Below, in pieces: positions 11,087 through 20,320 of a stretch of DNA of 56,456 bases. The position numbers and the translations under genes were made by a program. The notes beneath the pieces are model-generated. The model was not told the DNA's origin. It was given only the letters and a program-made list of their open reading frames with translations, and searched no databases. Source of the DNA: Kineococcus siccus (GTDB lineage Bacteria > Actinomycetota > Actinomycetes > Actinomycetales > Kineococcaceae); the NCBI RefSeq assembly GCF_009906795.1, contig NZ_JAAALN010000005.1:1-56456 (forward strand). The letters run 5' to 3'. Within the stretch, counting starts at the first letter, position 1; every line of letters begins with the position of its first letter.

Positions 11087-11626
11087 TCAGCCCGTCGCCC
11101 ACCCGGGCCACTGCGCGAGCAGGGCCCGGGTGTCGGGGACGAACGGCCAGCCCGGGTCGGCGAGCGCCGCCCGCAGCTCGGCCGGCGTCGTCCACCACGC
11201 CGCCTCCACCTCGCTGGGCTGCAGCGTGAACGGCCGGCCGTCCCACCGCGCCTCGTAGACGTGGGCCAGGTAGTGGGTGTGCTCGTCGCGGTACCAGCGG
11301 CGCAGCACGGGCCGCAGGGGGACGCCGCGGACCCCGAGCTCCTCGGCGAGTTCCCGCGCGGCCGCCTCGTCGGGCTCCTCCCCGGCCGCGAGGACCCCGC
11401 CCGCGAAGCAGTCGTGGGCGCCGGGGTAGACGTCCTTCGTCCTCGTGCGCCGGTGCACCAGGACGCGTCCGGCGTCGTCGCGCAGCAGGACCCCCGTGGC
11501 CGCGTGCGGGAGGTTGCCCGCGCGCACGCGTTCCCGGGTGGCGACCCCGACGACGCGGCCCGCGAGGTCGTCGGGGTCGCGGACGTCGACGAGTTCCGCG
11601 GCGGCCTGCTGCGTGGGATCGGTCAC
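11087..11626 (-). CDS. Nudix hydrolase
   Basis: A pyrophosphohydrolase of the Nudix superfamily, which splits nucleoside diphosphates linked to another moiety. The Nudix box is complete: GGVLAAGEEPDEAAARELAEELGV, matching G-x5-E-x7-RE-L-x-EE-L-G-V. The flanking text (VLLRDDAGRVLVHRRTRTKDVYPGAHDCF upstream, WYRDEHTHYLAHVYEARWDG downstream) places it among the YfcD-like/IPP-isomerase-like branch, but the substrate is not predictable. I place the start at the GTG at 11626 (179 residues), because the upstream in-frame stretch has poor content and a TAGCGT hexamer (11637-11632, minus strand) ends five bases before this codon. It lies between arc and the MacA-like gene and is convergent with arc. 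A role in the Pup system is not indicated. Confidence 0.88.
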   Translation of the reverse strand: MTDPTQQAAAELVDVRDPDDLAGRVVGVATRERVRAGNLPHAATGVLLRDDAGRVLVHRRTRTKDVYPGAHDCFAGGVLAAGEEPDEAAARELAEELGVRGVPLRPVLRRWYRDEHTHYLAHVYEARWDGRPFTLQPSEVEAAWWTTPAELRAALADPGWPFVPDTRALLAQWPGWATG

Positions 11627-11708
11627 ACCGCACGCTACGACGCGCCTCCACCGGAGGGTGGACACGGGCGGCACCGAACGCCGGACCGGTCGCGCCCGCA
11701 CGAACGCT

Positions 11709-11714
11709 TACATT
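11709..11714 (+). promoter_or_regulatory. Putative -10 element (TACATT) of a leaderless promoter for the MacA-like gene
   Basis: TACATT ends six bases before the GTG at 11721, the same geometry as at dop, pafA and helY. It supports 11721 as the start, giving a lipoprotein signal directly at the N-terminus. Confidence 0.55.
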
Positions 11715-11720
11715 GACGGC

Positions 11721-13115
11721 GTGCGCGCCGAACCCGTCCCCGTCCGTCCGCGGGCTCTCCTGGGAGGGCTCGCCGCAGCCACCCTGCTGCTCGCGGGGTG
11801 CAGTTCCGACGAGGCCCCGACCGTCCGGACCGCCGCGGTCCAGCGCGGTGACGTGACCGAGGTCGTCGAGGCGCCGGGCACCGTCCAGCCGCGGGCCTCG
11901 TCCGCCGTCTCGGCCCCCGCGTCGGGCACGGTCGCGACCCTGCTGGTCGGCGACGGGCAGGAGGTGCAGGCGGGGCAGGTCCTCATGACCATCGACTCCC
12001 CGCAGGCGCGGGCCACGCTGGAGCAGGCGGAGCAGGCCGACCGCGACGCCGCGGCCTCGTCCTCGCCGGCCGGCGGCTCCACCGCCGACGCCCGCCGGCT
12101 GGCGGCCTCGCAGGCCACGGCCGACCGCGAGGCGCAGGCCCGCTTCGCCGACGCGCAGGCCGCGGCCGAAGCGCTGACCGACCCGGCGGCGCGGGCGCAG
12201 GCCCTCGCCGCCGTGCAGACGTCGAAGACCCAGTACGACCTGCTGACCCAGCAGACCCGGGCCCTGCTGCAGCAGGTGCAGTCCGGTCTGGGTGACCTCG
12301 GCGGGGCCGTCGCGTCCCTCGGGCAGGCGCAGCGCCTGCAGACCCGGGCTGCGGTGAGCGCCGCGCAGGCCACCGTCGAGGCGTTGACGGTGAAGGCGCC
12401 CATCTCGGGCCGGGTCTCCCTCGCCGCGACGGGTGGCGGCGGGGGCGGGGCCGCGCTGCCCGCGGGCGCCGAGGGGCTGCTGCAGTCCAGCGGCATCACG
12501 CTGCCGCAGGGGGCGCTGTCGGGGGCCGGTGGTGGTGCCGCTCCCGCGGCCGGCGCGCCCGTCCTGGCGCAGGGCGCGGCCGTGGCGTCCGGGTCGCCGC
12601 TGCTGACCGTCATCGACGCCTCCGTGCTCACGGTCACCGCGGACATCGACGAGAGCGACGTCCTGCAGGTCGTGCCGGGCGTGAAGGCCGACCTGTCGAT
12701 CTCCGCCGTGCAGGGGTCGACGTACGGGGCGACGGTCACGAGCGTGGACCCGTCGGCCTCCTCGGCCGGTGGCGGTGCCGTCACCTACACGGCGCGGATG
12801 AGCTTCGACGGCGGGACGACCACCGCGGGCTCCCCCGCACCCGCCCCGCTGCCCGGCATGACCGCCGAGGTGTCGCTGCGCGTGAAGGAGGCACCGGGCG
12901 TCGTCGAGGTGCCCGCGGCCGCCGTGCTGCGCGGGCAGGACGGGCGCAGGGACGCCGTCTGGGTCGTCGGGACCGGAGGGCGCGCGGAGCGGCGCGACAT
13001 CACGATCGGCGCCCGCGGCGAGGACGACGTCGAGGTCACCGAGGGGTTGCGCACGGGGGAGACGGTCGTCGTGCAGGGCGTCGACGACGTCACCCAGGGC
13101 GAGCAGCTGCCGTGA
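11721..13115 (+). CDS. MacA/HlyD-like periplasmic adaptor lipoprotein
   Basis: An efflux adaptor that links an ABC transporter to the cell exterior. The protein (464 residues from the GTG at 11721) begins with an arginine-rich n-region, a hydrophobic stretch and the lipobox LLLAGC with lipidated Cys27. A biotinyl-lipoyl-like half motif (APASGTVATLLVGDGQEVQAGQVLM, about 68-92) is followed by an Ala/Gln-rich coiled coil (about 95-225), the second half (VKAPISGRVSLAAT), a glycine-rich insert, and beta-barrel plus membrane-proximal domains (LTVTADIDESDVLQVVPG…, GMTAEVSLRVKEAPGVVEVP). It overlaps the ATPase gene by four bases (GTGA), forming a three-gene unit. Gram-positive versions export peptides or drugs; the cargo here is unknown. 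Confidence 0.88.
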   Translation: MRAEPVPVRPRALLGGLAAATLLLAGCSSDEAPTVRTAAVQRGDVTEVVEAPGTVQPRASSAVSAPASGTVATLLVGDGQEVQAGQVLMTIDSPQARATLEQAEQADRDAAASSSPAGGSTADARRLAASQATADREAQARFADAQAAAEALTDPAARAQALAAVQTSKTQYDLLTQQTRALLQQVQSGLGDLGGAVASLGQAQRLQTRAAVSAAQATVEALTVKAPISGRVSLAATGGGGGGAALPAGAEGLLQSSGITLPQGALSGAGGGAAPAAGAPVLAQGAAVASGSPLLTVIDASVLTVTADIDESDVLQVVPGVKADLSISAVQGSTYGATVTSVDPSASSAGGGAVTYTARMSFDGGTTTAGSPAPAPLPGMTAEVSLRVKEAPGVVEVPAAAVLRGQDGRRDAVWVVGTGGRAERRDITIGARGEDDVEVTEGLRTGETVVVQGVDDVTQGEQLP

Positions 13116-13912
13116 CGGCCGCGGACACCGAGGGCAGCACCGGCACCACGGGCGGGCCGGGCCGCGGCCCGGCGATCGAGGCCGTCGACGTCACCCGCAG
13201 CTACGACCTCGGCGGCACCGTCGTCGACGCGCTGCAGGGTGTCAGCTTCGTCGTGGCGGAGGGCGAGTACGCCGCCATCGTCGGGCCCAGCGGCTCCGGC
13301 AAGTCGACGCTCATGCACCTGCTCGGCTGCCTGGACCGGCCGAGCTCGGGCGTCCTGCGCGTCGGCGGCCGCGACGTGCTGGAGCTCGACGACGCGGAGC
13401 TCGCCGACCTGCGCAACCGGGAGATCGGCTTCGTCTTCCAGTCCTTCCAGCTGCTGCCGCGCTCGACCGCGCTCGACAACGTCGGGCTGCCGCTGCTGTA
13501 CCGGGGGACCCGGCGCTCCGAGCGGCGCGAGCTCGCGGAGGCCTCGCTGCGCGCGGTCGGCCTGGGTCACCGGCTCACCCACCGCCCGAACCAGATGTCC
13601 GGCGGGGAGCAGCAGCGCGTCGCCATCGCGCGCGCCCTGGTCGGCAGCCCGCGCATCCTCCTGGCCGACGAGCCGACCGGGAACCTGGACACGCGCAACG
13701 GCGCCGAGGTGATGCGGATCCTCGAGGAGCTGAACGCCGAGCAGGGCGTCGCGGTCGTCCTCGTGACGCACGACGACGAGGTCGCGGGCCGTGCCCGCCG
13801 GCAGGTCCGCGTGCGCGACGGCCTCGTCGAGCGCGACACCGCCCTGGAGCCGCCCGGGACACCCCGGGTGACGGCCACCGCCCGCCACGCCGCCGCGGAG
13901 CAGGGGGCGTGA
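13112..13912 (+). CDS. MacB/LolD-type ABC transporter ATP-binding protein
   Basis: The cytoplasmic nucleotide-binding subunit that powers the adjacent permease. It has Walker A GPSGSGKST, the Q-loop in IGFVFQSFQLLP, the ABC signature MSGGEQQRVAIARAL, Walker B ILLADEPTGNLD and the H-loop (VLVTHDDEVAGRARR). The EPTGNLD form and the preceding Glu/Gln pattern mark the MacB/LolD/FtsE branch (3.A.1.122/125-like). A 20-residue Gly/Thr-rich N-terminal extension precedes the domain. It has 266 residues, normal for the branch. Both ends overlap neighbours by four bases (13112-13115 and 13909-13912), indicating tight translational coupling with the adaptor and permease. Confidence 0.93.
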   Translation: MTAADTEGSTGTTGGPGRGPAIEAVDVTRSYDLGGTVVDALQGVSFVVAEGEYAAIVGPSGSGKSTLMHLLGCLDRPSSGVLRVGGRDVLELDDAELADLRNREIGFVFQSFQLLPRSTALDNVGLPLLYRGTRRSERRELAEASLRAVGLGHRLTHRPNQMSGGEQQRVAIARALVGSPRILLADEPTGNLDTRNGAEVMRILEELNAEQGVAVVLVTHDDEVAGRARRQVRVRDGLVERDTALEPPGTPRVTATARHAAAEQGA

Positions 13913-15105
13913 AGGGTCTCGAGGCGTTCCGCGTGGCCTTCGACGCGCTGCGCGGCAACCGGCTGCGCAGCCTCCTGACGATGCTGGGCATCATCATCGG
14001 CATCGCGGCCGTCATCGTCGTCGTCTCGATCGGTGCGGGCGCGCGGGAGCAGATCGAGTCCCAGGTCGAGGGGCTCGGGTCCAACCTCGTCCTCGTGGTG
14101 CCCGGCCAGCTGGACACGGCGAACCCCGGCCAGGGCGCCGCGGCCGCCTCGCCCATGCAGCTGTCGGACGCGGCCGTGCTCGGTGCCGTCGTCGGCGACG
14201 ACGGCGCGGTCACGGCGCGCGTGTCCTCGGCGGCGCAGGTCCGGGCGGGCAGCCGCGAGGGCTACGTCACCGTGCAGGGCTCGGACCAGAACCTGCCCTA
14301 CGTGTTCACCCGCCCCGTCGACCAGGGCGAGTTCTTCACCCAGGGCGACGTCGAGACGCGGCAGCGGGTGGCGGTCCTGGGGTCGGCGACGTCCGCGAAC
14401 CTGTTCGCGGGAGCCGATCCCGTCGGACGCCAGATCACGCTCGCGGGCACGCGGTTCCGCGTCGTGGGCGTCCTCGCCGAGCAGGGCGAGTCGTTCGGGG
14501 TGAGCCAGGACAACGAGGTGCACATCCCCATCACGACGGCGCAGCGCCTCTTCGGCATCGACCGCGTCGACGCGTTCGCCGTCAAGGCGCCCAGCGCGGC
14601 CGACGTCCCGGCGCTGTCCCGCGGCCTGCGGCAGGCGCTGCGCGAGGAGTACCCCGACCAGGAGTTCAGCGCGGTCACCCAGACGCAGATCCTCGGGGTG
14701 ATCGGCGACATCCTCGGCCTGCTCACCGCGGTGCTGGCGGCGATCGCGGGGATCTCGCTGCTCGTCGGCGGCGTCGGGGTGTCGAACATCATGCTGGTGT
14801 CCGTCCGCGAGCGCACCAAGGAGATCGGGCTGCGCAAGGCGCTGGGCGCCCGGCAGCGCGACGTCCTCACGCAGTTCCTCGTCGAGGCCGTGCTGCTCAC
14901 CAGCGTGGGCGGCGTGATCGGGATCGTCGTCGGCGTCGGCGGGTCGCTGCTCGTGAACTCGCTCTCACCACTGCCGGCCAAGGTCGAGTGGTGGTCGCCC
15001 GTGGTCGCGTTCGTGGTCTCCGCGGCCGTCGGCATCTTCTTCGGCGTGTTCCCCGCCCGCCGCGCGGGCCGGCTCGACCCGGTCGTGGCGCTGCGCACCG
15101 ACTGA
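13909..15105 (+). CDS. MacB-like ABC transporter permease (FtsX family)
   Basis: The membrane subunit of the tripartite system. It has one N-terminal helix (LLTMLGIIIGIAAVIVVVSIG, about 21-41), a large extracytoplasmic MacB periplasmic-core domain (about 45-255; note LPYVFTRPVDQGEFFTQGDV and VLGSATSANLFAGADPVGRQI), and three C-terminal helices of the FtsX domain containing the conserved coupling segment VSVRERTKEIGLRKALGARQ. With 398 residues it is a half-size permease that would dimerise. GTG start overlapping the ATPase stop. It ends 61 bases before dop, which has its own promoter. Confidence 0.92.
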   Translation: MKGLEAFRVAFDALRGNRLRSLLTMLGIIIGIAAVIVVVSIGAGAREQIESQVEGLGSNLVLVVPGQLDTANPGQGAAAASPMQLSDAAVLGAVVGDDGAVTARVSSAAQVRAGSREGYVTVQGSDQNLPYVFTRPVDQGEFFTQGDVETRQRVAVLGSATSANLFAGADPVGRQITLAGTRFRVVGVLAEQGESFGVSQDNEVHIPITTAQRLFGIDRVDAFAVKAPSAADVPALSRGLRQALREEYPDQEFSAVTQTQILGVIGDILGLLTAVLAAIAGISLLVGGVGVSNIMLVSVRERTKEIGLRKALGARQRDVLTQFLVEAVLLTSVGGVIGIVVGVGGSLLVNSLSPLPAKVEWWSPVVAFVVSAAVGIFFGVFPARRAGRLDPVVALRTD

Positions 15106-15154
15106 CCCACCGACGGGCCCACCGACTGCCGCCGGCCCGTCGCGGGCCACCGCG

Positions 15155-15160
15155 TAGGGT
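15155..15160 (+). promoter_or_regulatory. -10 element (TAGGGT) of a leaderless promoter for dop
   Basis: TAGGGT is followed by six bases and the GTG start of dop at 15167, so transcription would begin at or next to the start codon. The same TAGGGTCGCC text precedes prcB and helY. Confidence 0.65.
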
Positions 15161-15166
15161 CGCCGG

Positions 15167-16783
15167 GTGAGCGTCCGCAGAGTCACCGGCCTCGAGACCG
15201 AGTTCGGCATCTCCGTCCCCGGCGACCCGGGCGCGAACCCGGTGCTGCTGTCCGCGCAGGTCGTCAACGCCTACGCGGCCCCCGCGGCGGGGACGATGTC
15301 GAAGGCCCTGCGGGCCCGCTGGGACTACGAGGACGAGGCGCCGCTGCGCGACGCGCGCGGCTTCGAGGTGGACCGCGCGCGCGCCCACCCCTCGCAGCTG
15401 ACCGACGGCCGCGGTGACGCCGCACGGGCCCGCTCGGGCGGGCGGCGCTCGGCGCCCAACGCCTCCGACGTCGTGGCGGCCGAGACCGACGACCCGACCA
15501 TGGCGAACGTCATCCTCACCAACGGGGCGCGGTTCTACGTCGACCACGCGCACCCGGAGTACTCCTCCCCGGAGGTCCTCACGCCGCGCGACGCGGTCCG
15601 CTGGGACAAGGCGGGCGAGCGGATCGTGCTCGAGGCCCTGCGTCGCGTCGGGGCCACCCCGGGGCTCGCGGCCGTCACGATCTACAAGAACAACACCGAC
15701 GGCAAGGGCGCCTCGTACGGCACGCACGAGAACTACCTCATGGACCGCGCGACCCCGTTCGCCGACGTGGTCCGCCACCTGACGCCGTTCTTCGTCTCGC
15801 GGCAGGTCGTCGCGGGCGCGGGGCGCGTGGGCCTGGGCCAGGACTCCGCCACCGCGGGCTTCCAGGTCTCCCAGCGCGCCGACTTCTTCGAGGTCGAGGT
15901 CGGGCTGGAGACGACCATGAAGCGGCCCATCATCAACACGCGCGACGAGCCGCACGCGACGGCCGACAAGTACCGGCGCCTGCACGTCATCATCGGCGAC
16001 GCGACGATGTGCGAGGTCGCGACCCTGCTGAAGGTGGGGACCACCTCCCTCGTGCTCGACGCGCTCGAGGCGGGCGCGCTGGACGCCGGCCCCGCGGCCG
16101 GGCTGCTGCTGGCCGAACCCGTGCGGGCCCTGCACGAGGTCTCCCACGACCCCTCGCTCACCCACCTCGTGCGCCTGCGCGACGGGCGCAGGCTCACCGC
16201 GGTGCAGCTGCAGTGGGCCTACTTCGAGGCCGCCGCCGCCTTCGTGGCCGACCGCACGGGCGCCGACACCGACGCGGACACGCGCGAGGTCCTCGAGCGC
16301 TGGGAGTCCGTCCTGACGCGCCTGGAGCGCGACCCCTTCCTGTGCGCCCGCGAGCTGGACTGGGTCGCGAAGCTGCGGCTGCTGGAGGCCTACCGCTCGC
16401 GCGACGGCCTCGCGTGGGACCACGCCCGGCTGCAGGCCGTGGACCTGCAGTGGTCCGACGTGCGCCCCGAGAAGGGCCTGCACCACAAGCTCGCGCAGCG
16501 CGGCGAGGTCGAGACGCTCGTCGCCGAGGAGCACGTCCGGCACGCCGTCGACCACCCGCCCGAGGACACCCGCGCGTACTTCCGCGGCGAGTGCCTGGCG
16601 CGCTACGGGCCGCGGGTGGCCGCCGCCAGCTGGGACTCCGTGATCTTCGACGTCGCCGGGCGCGGCGCCCTGCAGCGGGTGCCGACGCTGGAGCCGCTGC
16701 GCGGGACCCGCGAGCACGTGGGCGCCCTGCTGGACCGCTGCACGACGGCCGAGGAGCTCGTCGCGGCGCTCACCGGCGGCTGA
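15167..16783 (+). CDS. dop: Pup deamidase/depupylase Dop
   Basis: Converts the C-terminal Gln of Pup to Glu so that PafA can use it, and also removes Pup from substrates. It shares the glutamine-synthetase-like fold of PafA. The N-terminal [15 protein letters not shown] holds the metal-binding Glu. The Dop-specific loop region follows ([16 protein letters not shown] and the disordered stretch near residues 75-105), and the catalytic Asp lies in [18 protein letters not shown]. Then come ATP/Mg motifs [21 protein letters not shown] and [12 protein letters not shown], and a C-terminal domain ending near ELVAALTGG. Length (538) is within the range for actinobacterial Dop. The GTG start is fixed by the leaderless promoter at 15155. 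This organism needs Dop because its Pup ends in GGQ. Confidence 0.97.
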   Translation: MSVRRVTGLETEFGISVPGDPGANPVLLSAQVVNAYAAPAAGTMSKALRARWDYEDEAPLRDARGFEVDRARAHPSQLTDGRGDAARARSGGRRSAPNASDVVAAETDDPTMANVILTNGARFYVDHAHPEYSSPEVLTPRDAVRWDKAGERIVLEALRRVGATPGLAAVTIYKNNTDGKGASYGTHENYLMDRATPFADVVRHLTPFFVSRQVVAGAGRVGLGQDSATAGFQVSQRADFFEVEVGLETTMKRPIINTRDEPHATADKYRRLHVIIGDATMCEVATLLKVGTTSLVLDALEAGALDAGPAAGLLLAEPVRALHEVSHDPSLTHLVRLRDGRRLTAVQLQWAYFEAAAAFVADRTGADTDADTREVLERWESVLTRLERDPFLCARELDWVAKLRLLEAYRSRDGLAWDHARLQAVDLQWSDVRPEKGLHHKLAQRGEVETLVAEEHVRHAVDHPPEDTRAYFRGECLARYGPRVAAASWDSVIFDVAGRGALQRVPTLEPLRGTREHVGALLDRCTTAEELVAALTGG

Positions 16784-16831
16784 GGCCGGCCCCGCACCGC
16801 CGGGCGACCAGCGCACGGCGCGGCCGCGGGT

Positions 16832-16837
16832 TACATT
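16832..16837 (+). promoter_or_regulatory. Putative -10 element (TACATT) for pup
   Basis: TACATT lies 60 bases before the pup ATG, giving a leader of about 54 bases with an AGGGGG-type ribosome site just upstream of the start. Unlike dop and prcB, pup would therefore have a leadered transcript. Confidence 0.4.
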
Positions 16838-16897
16838 CGGACCAGCCGGGCCCGCGGGGCCCGGCCGACCCGCCCGCCAGCCGTCAGGGGGCCAGCA

Positions 16898-17095
16898 ATG
16901 CCTGGACACGAGCAGCAGCGACCGAGCCGCCGCGAGGACGAGCCCGACGAGACGCCCGTGGTGCCCGCCCAGGCCACCGCGAGGACCGCCGACACCGACG
17001 CCGACGTGGACTCGCTGCTCGACGAGATCGACGAGGTCCTCGAGTCCAACTCCGAGGAGTTCGTGCGCGGCTTCGTGCAGAAGGGCGGCCAGTAG
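16898..17095 (+). CDS. pup: Prokaryotic ubiquitin-like protein Pup
   Basis: The small modifier that is ligated through its C-terminus to lysines of proteins destined for the proteasome. It has 65 residues. The first half is disordered and charged ([15 protein letters not shown]). The conserved C-terminal half, [21 protein letters not shown], is the helix that binds the Arc coiled coil, followed by GFVQKGGQ. The last residue is Gln, the precursor form requiring Dop. ATG start, with a purine-rich site eight bases upstream. Located between dop and prcB as in mycobacteria and streptomycetes. Confidence 0.98.
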   Translation: MPGHEQQRPSRREDEPDETPVVPAQATARTADTDADVDSLLDEIDEVLESNSEEFVRGFVQKGGQ

Positions 17096-17161
17096 CCGCA
17101 CCGCGGCCGCGCCGTCGCCCGGGGCGTCGCAGGTCGACGGGGCGCGTCGCGGGTGGGCCGG

Positions 17162-17167
17162 TAGGGT
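17162..17167 (+). promoter_or_regulatory. -10 element (TAGGGT) of a leaderless promoter for prcB
   Basis: TAGGGT is followed by seven bases and the GTG at 17175. It would allow prcBA to be transcribed independently of pup. Confidence 0.6.
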
Positions 17168-17174
17168 CGCCGGG

Positions 17175-18065
17175 GTGAGCCAGCAGAGGGGTCCCGACCC
17201 CAGCGGACGGCTCCCGGCGGCGTTCACCGTGCCGGGTTCCGCGTCCTTCACCGACTTCGTCCGCGACCACGCGCCCGACGTGCTGCCCGGTTCCCGCCGG
17301 CTGCCGGCGGGCACGGTCTCGGTGCCGGGCGGCCCCGGGGGCGGGCAACCGCCCTCCGCCACGACCATCGTGGCGATCGTCTGCGCCGCGGGGGTCGTGG
17401 TCGCCGGGGACCGCCGCGCCACGGCCGGCAACATGATCGCCCAGCGCGACATCGAGAAGGTCTTCCCGGCCGACGACCACTCCTGCGTCGGCATCGCCGG
17501 CACGGCGGGCCTGGCGCTGGAGATGGTCCGCCTGTTCCAGGTCGAGCTCGAGCACTTCGAGAAGCTCGAGGGGGCGCTGATGTCCTTCGAGGGCAAGGCG
17601 AACCGCCTGTCGACCATGATCCGCGGCAACCTCGGCCTCGCCATGCAGGGCCTCGCGGTCGTCCCGGTGTTCGCGGGCTACGACCTCGAGGCGGGCCGCG
17701 GGCGCATCGTCAGCTACGACGTGACGGGCGGTCGCTACGAGGAGGTCGACCACCACGCGGTCGGCTCCGGCAGCGTCTTCGCCCGGGGCGCCCTGAAGAA
17801 GCTCTTCCGCCCGGGCATGAGCGCCGCGCAGTCGGTCCGCGTCGCCGTCGAGGCCCTGTGGGACGCGGCCGACGACGACTCCGCCACGGGCGGTCCCGAC
17901 CTCCTGCGCGGCATCTGGCCCGTCGTGGCCGTGGTGACGGCCGAGGGCTACCAGCGTCTCGGCGACGCCGAGCTCCGGGCCGTCGTCGAGGCGGTCGTGG
18001 CCGGCCGCCGCGGCAACCCGGGCGGGCGGCCCGACGCGGGCACCGAGGGAGGGACCAGCGCATGA
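17175..18065 (+). CDS. prcB: 20S proteasome beta subunit
   Basis: The proteolytic subunit of the core particle. It is made with a 62-residue propeptide ([22 protein letters not shown]… is the conserved part), removed autocatalytically to expose Thr63 of SATTIVAI as the N-terminal nucleophile. The mature chain shows the expected pattern: [26 protein letters not shown] with catalytic-site Asp and Lys (IEKVFPADD), [25 protein letters not shown], and [21 protein letters not shown]. It has 296 residues. GTG start supported by the leaderless promoter. The stop overlaps the prcA start (ATGA), coupling synthesis of both subunits at a stoichiometric ratio. Confidence 0.97.
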   Translation: MSQQRGPDPSGRLPAAFTVPGSASFTDFVRDHAPDVLPGSRRLPAGTVSVPGGPGGGQPPSATTIVAIVCAAGVVVAGDRRATAGNMIAQRDIEKVFPADDHSCVGIAGTAGLALEMVRLFQVELEHFEKLEGALMSFEGKANRLSTMIRGNLGLAMQGLAVVPVFAGYDLEAGRGRIVSYDVTGGRYEEVDHHAVGSGSVFARGALKKLFRPGMSAAQSVRVAVEALWDAADDDSATGGPDLLRGIWPVVAVVTAEGYQRLGDAELRAVVEAVVAGRRGNPGGRPDAGTEGGTSA

Positions 18066-18799
18066 GCATGCCGTTCTACGTCTCGCCCGAGCAGGTCATG
18101 AAGGACAAGGCGGACTACGCGCGCAAGGGCATCGCGCGCGGCCGGGCCGTCGTGGTCGTCGCCTACGCGGGCGGCATCGTCTTCGCCTCGGAGAACTCCT
18201 CGCGGGCCCTGCACAAGATCTCCGAGATCTACGACCGCGTGGCCTTCGCCGCGGTCGGCAAGTACAACGAGTTCGAGAACCTGCGGGTGGCCGGCGTCCG
18301 CTACGCCGACCTGCGCGGCTACTCCTACGACCGCAGCGACGTCACCGCCCGCGGCCTGGCCAACGCCTACGCGCAGACCCTCGGGACGATCTTCACGACG
18401 GAGTCCAAGCCGTACGAGGTCGAGCTCGTCGTCGCCGAGGTCGGCGCGGACCCGGCCGCGGACCAGATCTACCGCCTGACGTACGACGGCTCCGTGGCCG
18501 ACGAGCACGGCTTCGTGGCCATGGGCGGCTCCGCCGAGCAGATCACCGCGAAGCTGGCCGAGCGCTGGTCGGCGGGCCTGACGCTGGAAGAGGCCCTCGC
18601 GCTGGCGGTCGAGGCGCTGGGCAGCGACGCGGCCGCCGAGGCCGCGGGACGCGGGCCCCGGTCGATCGACCCCGAGCAGCTGGAGGTGGCGGTCCTGGAC
18701 CGCACCCGCTCGCGCCGGCTGTTCCGCCGGCTGCCGGCGCCCGTGCTGGTGTCCCTGCTGGCGCCGGCCACCCCCGCGGCCGGGGACGCGGCGGACTGA
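18062..18799 (+). CDS. prcA: 20S proteasome alpha subunit
   Basis: Forms the outer gate rings of the proteasome and docks the Arc C-terminus. The N-terminus [28 protein letters not shown] is the gating segment and first helix of bacterial alpha subunits. The core contains [44 protein letters not shown] and the Lys needed for the Arc-binding pocket region. The C-terminal 40 residues are Ala/Pro/Arg-rich and not conserved. It has 245 residues. I chose ATG 18062, which overlaps the prcB stop and has GAGGGAGGG ten bases upstream; ATG 18068 is an alternative. A strong hairpin (18804-18842) follows the stop. Confidence 0.96.
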   Translation: MSMPFYVSPEQVMKDKADYARKGIARGRAVVVVAYAGGIVFASENSSRALHKISEIYDRVAFAAVGKYNEFENLRVAGVRYADLRGYSYDRSDVTARGLANAYAQTLGTIFTTESKPYEVELVVAEVGADPAADQIYRLTYDGSVADEHGFVAMGGSAEQITAKLAERWSAGLTLEEALALAVEALGSDAAAEAAGRGPRSIDPEQLEVAVLDRTRSRRLFRRLPAPVLVSLLAPATPAAGDAAD

Positions 18800-18803
18800 G
18801 CCG

Positions 18804-18842
18804 CGCGGCCCGCCGGTCCCCGCGAGGGCCCGGCGTGCCGCG
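18804..18842 (+). terminator. Hairpin terminator between prcA and pafA
   Basis: A 13-bp stem with one mismatch (CGCGGC-C-CGCCGG against CCGGCG-T-GCCGCG) is followed directly by TTT. It starts five bases after the prcA stop and precedes a separate pafA promoter at 18873, so prcBA and pafA are probably distinct units. Confidence 0.6.
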
Positions 18843-18872
18843 TTTCACTGCGCTCCCGCGCCGCGGTGTGCC

Positions 18873-18878
18873 TATGGT
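18873..18878 (+). promoter_or_regulatory. -10 element (TATGGT) of a leaderless promoter for pafA
   Basis: TATGGT is followed by six bases (GGGGAG) and the ATG at 18885. The GGGGAG would sit too close to the ATG for a normal ribosome site, so a leaderless start is the better reading. Confidence 0.55.
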
Positions 18879-18884
18879 GGGGAG

Positions 18885-20246
18885 ATGGACCGCCGGATCT
18901 TCGGGCTAGAGACCGAGTTCGGCGTCACCTGTGCGTTCGAGGGTCAGCGCAAGCTGTCCCCGGACGAGGTGGCCCGCTACCTCTTCCGCAAGGTCGTCTC
19001 GTGGGGGCGCTCGAGCAACGTCTTCCTCAAGAACGGCGCGCGGCTCTACCTCGACGTGGGGTCGCACCCCGAGTACGCCACCCCCGAGTGCGACGACGTG
19101 CGCCAGCTCGTCGTGCACGACCGCGCGGGTGAGCGGACCCTCGAGGGCCTGCTCGTCGACGCCGAGCGGCGCCTGGAGGAGGAGGGCATCGCGGGGGAGG
19201 TCTACCTCTTCAAGAACAACACCGACTCCGCGGGCAACTCCTACGGCTGCCACGAGAACTACCTGGTCTCCCGCCACGGCGAGTTCGGCCGGCTCTCCGA
19301 CGTCCTCATCCCCTTCCTCGTCAGCCGGCAGCTCATCTGCGGCGCGGGCAAGGTCGTCCAGACGCCGCGCGGGGCCGTCTACTCGCTGTCGCAGCGCGCG
19401 GACCACATCTGGGAGGGCGTCTCGAGCGCCACGACCCGCAGCCGCCCCATCATCAACACGCGCGACGAGCCGCACGCCGACGCCGAGCGCTACCGCCGCC
19501 TGCACGTCATCGTCGGCGACTCCAACATGTCCGAGACCACGACGATGCTCAAGGTCGGCGCCACCGACCTCGTGCTGCGCATGGTCGAGGAGGGCGTCCT
19601 CCTGCGCGAGATGACGATGGAGAACCCGATCCGGGCCATCCGCGAGATCAGCCACGACATGACCGGCCGCAAGCCCGTGCGGCTCGCCAACGGCCGCGAG
19701 GCCAGCGCGCTGGAGATCCAGCAGGAGTACCTGGAGAAGGCCAAGGAGTTCGTCGAGACCCGGGGGATCCGCACGCCGACGACGAAGCGGGTCCTCGACC
19801 TGTGGGAGCGGGCGCTGCGCGCCGTGGAGACCCAGGACTTCGGCCTCGTCGACCGCGAGGTGGACTGGGTGATCAAGAAGAAGCTGCTCGACCGCTACAT
19901 GGCCAAGCACGACCTGGCGCTGACGTCCTCGCGCATCGCCCGCCTCGACCTGGCCTACCACGACATCCACCGGCGCCGCGGCCTGCACTACATGCTCGCC
20001 AACCGCGGCATGGCCGAGCGCGTGTGCGCCGACATCGAGGTCTTCGAGGCCCTGTCGGTGCCGCCGCAGACGACGCGGGCCAAGCTGCGCGGCGACTTCG
20101 TCCGCGCGGCGCAGGAGAAGCGCCGCGACTTCACCGTCGACTGGGTGCACCTGAAGCTCAACGACCAGGCGCAGCGCACGGTGCTCTGCAAGGACCCGTT
20201 CAAGGCCGTGGACGACCGCGTGGAACGGCTCATCGAGAGCATGTGA
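18885..20246 (+). CDS. pafA: Pup ligase PafA
   Basis: Uses ATP to phosphorylate the C-terminal Glu of deamidated Pup and joins it to substrate lysines. The glutamine-synthetase-like motifs are intact: [16 protein letters not shown] with the metal-binding Glu, the catalytic Asp in [71 protein letters not shown], and the C-terminal domain [24 protein letters not shown] that contacts Pup. Length (453) is the family standard and lacks the Dop-specific loop. The ATG start is set by the TATGGT promoter. It follows prcBA in the typical order. Confidence 0.97.
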   Translation: MDRRIFGLETEFGVTCAFEGQRKLSPDEVARYLFRKVVSWGRSSNVFLKNGARLYLDVGSHPEYATPECDDVRQLVVHDRAGERTLEGLLVDAERRLEEEGIAGEVYLFKNNTDSAGNSYGCHENYLVSRHGEFGRLSDVLIPFLVSRQLICGAGKVVQTPRGAVYSLSQRADHIWEGVSSATTRSRPIINTRDEPHADAERYRRLHVIVGDSNMSETTTMLKVGATDLVLRMVEEGVLLREMTMENPIRAIREISHDMTGRKPVRLANGREASALEIQQEYLEKAKEFVETRGIRTPTTKRVLDLWERALRAVETQDFGLVDREVDWVIKKKLLDRYMAKHDLALTSSRIARLDLAYHDIHRRRGLHYMLANRGMAERVCADIEVFEALSVPPQTTRAKLRGDFVRAAQEKRRDFTVDWVHLKLNDQAQRTVLCKDPFKAVDDRVERLIESM

Positions 20247-20281
20247 GCGGCACCGGACAGGCTCGTCACAGGTGCGGCGGT

Positions 20282-20287
20282 TAGGGT
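20282..20287 (+). promoter_or_regulatory. Putative -10 element (TAGGGT) for the FKBP lipoprotein gene
   Basis: TAGGGT would start transcription near 20294, giving a leader of about 27 bases that contains GAGGA at 20311-20315. This favours the GTG at 20321 over the one at 20309. Confidence 0.5.
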
Positions 20288-20320
20288 TGCCCGGTCAGTC
20301 CGCCGACCGTGAGGACCCTC

